A DNA stretch of 8,574 nucleotides from JARLFX01 sp036404255 (GTDB taxonomy: Bacteria; Acidobacteriota; Terriglobia; Terriglobales; Acidobacteriaceae). Below are positions 6,684 through 8,574 of the stretch, piece by piece. The stretch covers positions 1 through 8,574 of the forward strand of contig DASWOP010000232.1 of assembly GCA_036404255.1 (NCBI GenBank), in the 5' to 3' direction. The notes beneath the pieces are model-generated. The model ran no database searches and was not told the origin of the DNA. It saw only the letters and a program-made list of their open reading frames with translations. A program made the translations under genes and the position numbers. Every line of letters starts with the position of its first letter. Positions within the stretch are counted from its first letter, which is position 1.

Positions 6684-6687
6684 CCTC
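6684..6687 (-). promoter_or_regulatory. ribosome binding site deciding the [2Fe-2S] ferredoxin start
   Basis: On the minus strand GAGG sits eight bases before the ATG at 6675 and overlaps the TGA stop of rex (6686-6688). This supports the shorter protein and a tightly coupled rex-ferredoxin junction. Confidence 0.55.
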
Positions 6688-7381
6688 AATCTTCTTGAAT
6701 CGGAACACCGAATCGAGTGGCCAGCTTGCAGGAGAGCGAGGCCAGCGAAGCGTAAAGATCTTCGTTATGAACGTAGATGTGTTCTGGAACTTTCAGCCTC
6801 ACAGGCGCAAAGTTCCAGATGGCTTGTATGCCGGCGCCTACCATTTCATCCACCACAGATTGCGCTACTTCGGCTGGCGTTGTGATGATTCCCAGGTGGA
6901 TGCTGATGCGCTGCGCAAGATTACCCAGTTTTGCGAGTGGCAAAACCACTTTACCGTGAACTCGTTTACCGATCTTGCCGGGGTCCGTGTCGAACGCGGC
7001 GACAATCCTCAGGCCGTATTTTGAGAACCGTTCATGGCCCAGAATTGCTGTACCCAGGTTTCCCACGCCCACGAGAAAAGCTTCGTTTACTCTGTTCCAC
7101 CCGAGGAATGTTTCAATAGCCTGAATAAGTTCGGTGACCGAGTAGCCGGTCTTTGGCTTGCCGGTTATGCCGGTGTATTGAAGATCTTTACGAACCTGGA
7201 CAGGGACGCAACTCAAATCACGGCCAATCATGGTGCAGGAGACACGGCTGATCCCCTTGGCCTCCAGTTCTAACAGATAGTAGTGATACTGGGGCAGCCG
7301 CCGCAGGCTCGCTTGCGGGATAGACGACGGTCCCACCTGTCGGGCAGGTAATTCATTCGATAAAGTTATATCGATAGCCAC
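6686..7381 (-). CDS. rex: redox-sensing transcriptional repressor Rex
   Basis: Rex is a dimeric repressor that leaves DNA when NADH is high relative to NAD+, and typically controls fermentative, respiratory and hydrogenase genes. Residues 21-95 form the winged-helix part, with the signature IPQASLRRLPQYHYYLLELE and the recognition-helix region VQVRKDLQYTG. A Rossmann domain follows, with dinucleotide-binding GVGNLG at 105-110 and the NAD-selecting acidic residue D131 (AAFDTDP). WNFAP at 189-193 and the C-terminal helix are also typical. At 231 residues it is slightly longer than usual because about 20 residues precede the IPQAS segment. The start GTG at 7381 is the only usable start before an upstream in-frame stop and has no clear ribosome binding site; GTG at 7336 is the other option. 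It leads the four-gene minus-strand operon, consistent with autoregulation and with redox control of the sensor genes. Confidence 0.95.
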   Translation of the reverse strand: MAIDITLSNELPARQVGPSSIPQASLRRLPQYHYYLLELEAKGISRVSCTMIGRDLSCVPVQVRKDLQYTGITGKPKTGYSVTELIQAIETFLGWNRVNEAFLVGVGNLGTAILGHERFSKYGLRIVAAFDTDPGKIGKRVHGKVVLPLAKLGNLAQRISIHLGIITTPAEVAQSVVDEMVGAGIQAIWNFAPVRLKVPEHIYVHNEDLYASLASLSCKLATRFGVPIQED

Positions 7382-7403
7382 TCTGCGAGTGTAAGCGGTG
7401 GAG

Positions 7404-7418
7404 ACTGTTGAAAACAGT
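7404..7418. repeat. 15-base palindrome upstream of rex
   Basis: ACTGTT and AACAGT are perfect inverted copies around GAA. The site could be an operator, or a small RNA hairpin in the rex leader. No T-run follows it on the minus strand, so it is not a terminator. Confidence 0.4.
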
Positions 7419-7430
7419 GATGGCGGTCAC
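7417..7430. promoter_or_regulatory. candidate Rex operator (GTGA-N6-TCAC)
   Basis: GTGA (7417-7420) and TCAC (7427-7430) form an inverted repeat with a six-base spacer, the same core spacing as the published Rex site TTGTGAA-N4-TTCACAA. The outer bases do not match the TTG/CAA arms. It lies 36-49 bases upstream of the rex start codon, where autorepression would act. The same core also resembles a CRP/FNR-type half-site pair. An adjoining 15-base palindrome, ACTGTT-GAA-AACAGT (7404-7418), overlaps its left arm. Confidence 0.35.
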
Positions 7431-7633
7431 CAGCGTACCGCCGACTTGCTGCACTCTGGCAGATTTCGACGGTGACACACTTATGGAGGAAGATTTGTAA
7501 CGTCAGCAGGACCCAAACGGTATCAAATCCAGGCTGAGCACCCAGGGCTAACTCGAAACCCGGCAAGATGCTGATATAGAGGAAGACACCAGTTTATAGG
7601 GGAATTATGGCAGGTTGCAGCAGCTATCTTAAA

Positions 7634-7661
7634 TTGACAGAGTAATCACCAGGATGATATT
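7634..7661 (+). promoter_or_regulatory. candidate sigma-70 promoter for the winged-helix gene
   Basis: A perfect TTGACA (7634-7639) is followed, after 16 bases, by GATATT (7656-7661; four of six matches to TATAAT). Transcription would begin near 7668, inside or just after the GGAGG at 7665-7669. That would produce a nearly leaderless message, which conflicts with use of that ribosome binding site, so one of the two signals may be fortuitous. Confidence 0.35.
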
Positions 7662-7664
7662 CCC

Positions 7665-7669
7665 GGAGG
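7665..7669 (+). promoter_or_regulatory. ribosome binding site bearing on the winged-helix gene start
   Basis: GGAGG abuts an in-frame ATG at 7670, too close to serve it, but lies six bases before an in-frame TTG at 7676. A third candidate, ATG at 7680, is out of frame. Confidence 0.45.
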
Positions 7670-7675
7670 ATGGTT

Positions 7676-8574
7676 TTGGATGAAAAAGTTGTATCACACC
7701 AGGCGTTGCAGGGTCAGGTTTCCCGCATTTTGCGAAGCGATGAGTTCCGGAGTTCAGAGGGGCTGCGGAAGCTGTTAGCGTATCTTACTGATAAAGCAGC
7801 GACAGGCGAGGCAGATCACCTTAAGGAATATACGGTCGCGATTGAAGGGTTGGGTAAGCCGTCTTCCTATGATCCCCAGCAAAGCTCTACAGTTCGAATT
7901 CAAGTAGGCAGGTTGAGACAGAAGCTTGCAGAGTATGCCCGTAACGAAGGCAAGAATGATCGTTACGTAGTGGACTTGCCGAAGGCACGTTTTCGCCTGA
8001 CCTGTGAAGAGCGGGTTCCTGCGCGCGAGGAAGATGCGCTTTCTGTCACAGCGGCATCGTCTGTGCCTACCGCCTCTACAGTCGAGGACCCAAAGCCGAG
8101 CAGGTTGCCATTAGGCGCATTGCTGGTGGGGGCTGGGAGCGTCGTAGTGGCCGCGCTTCTGGTGCTGGCGCTATTCTCTCTGTTTCATATTCATTTGCAC
8201 GCCTCGGCAGACGTGGCGCGGTGGACGCCGGAGCAGGAAGCTTTGTGGGGTCCGTTTGTATCTGGAAAGCGGCCGTTAATTGTTGCCATTGAAGATCCTC
8301 TGTTTGTTGAAGTGAATTCGAATCCCGGCATCTACTATCGTGACCGGTCGATGAACCAATGGAAGGACGTACAGAGTACGGAGGCGGTGAAGAGGCTTTC
8401 TGACCTCTTCAAGGGCGGCGTAATTCAGCCAAGCCGCTACTATACGGCGTTTGGCGAAGCTGAGGTTTCATTCTGGCTGGGGAAGCTGCTGGGCGGGCAT
8501 GGGCAGAGTATCTCCATGATGCGGTCGAGCCAGTTGTCCTGGCAGCAGCTTGCAGACAACAATGTACTGTTTGT
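7676..8574 (+). CDS. membrane-anchored winged-helix (OmpR-like) putative regulator, 3' end outside window
   Basis: The frame is open to the window edge, showing about 299 residues of a longer protein. Residues about 8-113 look like an N-terminal DNA-binding winged helix of the kind found in many Acidobacteriota proteins: LKEYTVAIEGLGKPSSYDPQ, then STVRIQVGRLRQKLAEYA, then YVVDLPKARFRL. A Pro/Ser/Thr-rich linker follows, then one hydrophobic helix (about 145-172), then an extracytoplasmic-looking part (RPLIVAIEDPLFVEV, GIYYRDRSMNQW) whose family I do not recognise. The layout resembles ToxR-like one-component regulators, with cytoplasmic DNA binding and an outer sensory region. The TTG start is chosen from the GGAGG six bases upstream; ATG at 7670 would add two residues. 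It is divergent from rex and may share control elements with it, but nothing shows that it regulates the hydrogenase genes. Confidence 0.8.
   Translation, partial: MDEKVVSHQALQGQVSRILRSDEFRSSEGLRKLLAYLTDKAATGEADHLKEYTVAIEGLGKPSSYDPQQSSTVRIQVGRLRQKLAEYARNEGKNDRYVVDLPKARFRLTCEERVPAREEDALSVTAASSVPTASTVEDPKPSRLPLGALLVGAGSVVVAALLVLALFSLFHIHLHASADVARWTPEQEALWGPFVSGKRPLIVAIEDPLFVEVNSNPGIYYRDRSMNQWKDVQSTEAVKRLSDLFKGGVIQPSRYYTAFGEAEVSFWLGKLLGGHGQSISMMRSSQLSWQQLADNNVLF

Larger units (their letters stand above)
7382..7675. other. divergent intergenic regulatory region between rex and the winged-helix gene
   Basis: About 290 bases separate the two start codons. I see no convincing gene: a minus-strand frame at 7366-7566 has no recognisable composition or ribosome binding site and overlaps the rex start. 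The region must hold promoters for both directions. A candidate + strand promoter and a Rex-like operator are listed separately. For the minus strand the best promoter-like pair I can find is weak (CATAAT at 7604-7609, TTAAGA at 7627-7632, 17-base spacing, four of six matches for the upstream hexamer), and it would give a leader of over 200 bases. Confidence 0.6.

Noticed and set aside
6569..7024. Plus-strand open frame of about 150 codons opposite rex
   Set aside because: It is antisense to an unambiguous Rex coding sequence and shows no domain of its own.
7366..7566. Minus-strand open frame of 66 codons upstream of rex
   Set aside because: It overlaps the rex start in another frame, lacks a ribosome binding site and a recognisable sequence; the region is better read as regulatory.
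7651..7661. Repeat of CAGGATGATATT also seen near 5931-5942
   Set aside because: A 12-base match between two places in 8.5 kb is expected by chance; there is no third copy and no shared context.
1..8574. Mobile elements, CRISPR arrays, tRNA or rRNA genes
   Set aside because: I found no transposase or integrase coding sequence, no regularly spaced direct repeats, and no tRNA- or rRNA-like sequence.

Overview
The window looks like an accessory redox/hydrogen-metabolism region of a bacterium with moderate-to-high GC. The best taxonomic hint is the last gene: an N-terminal winged-helix segment joined to a single transmembrane helix and an extracytoplasmic part, a layout I associate with Acidobacteriota (Terriglobia). 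The Rex/HydS-type sensor genes fit that but are also common in Firmicutes, so the assignment is an inference.

Positions 1-3422 (+ strand) hold the 3' part of an operon for a membrane-bound group 4 [NiFe] hydrogenase related to complex I (Ech / formate hydrogenlyase type). The order is small subunit (NuoB-like), membrane anchor (NuoH-like), 2x[4Fe-4S] ferredoxin (NuoI-like), NuoC-like subunit and catalytic large subunit (NuoD-like). Four of the five junctions, including the one with an upstream gene cut off at the window edge, are ATGA stop/start overlaps. The large subunit keeps all four NiFe-ligand cysteines and ends right after the second motif, so it has no C-terminal peptide to cleave. 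A strong hairpin terminator (3444-3480) closes the operon.

Positions 3481-7381 (- strand) hold a convergent four-gene operon, read from right to left: Rex (NADH/NAD+-sensing repressor), a small NuoE-like [2Fe-2S] thioredoxin-fold ferredoxin, a HydS-like [FeFe]-hydrogenase/PAS sensor, and a SpoIIE/PP2C-type protein phosphatase with an extra C-terminal domain. The HydS-like protein carries all four [4Fe-4S]H cysteines, but the usual proton-transfer cysteine is alanine. This suggests an H2/redox sensor whose output is protein dephosphorylation, with Rex adding NADH-dependent transcriptional control.

Positions 7382-7675 are a non-coding divergent region containing a Rex-operator-like inverted repeat and a possible + strand promoter. 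From 7676 to the window end runs the incomplete membrane-anchored winged-helix protein.

Taken together, an H2-producing (or H2-consuming) energy-converting [NiFe] hydrogenase faces a putative H2/redox-sensing operon built on an [FeFe]-type H-cluster protein. The physical pairing is visible; the functional link is inference.
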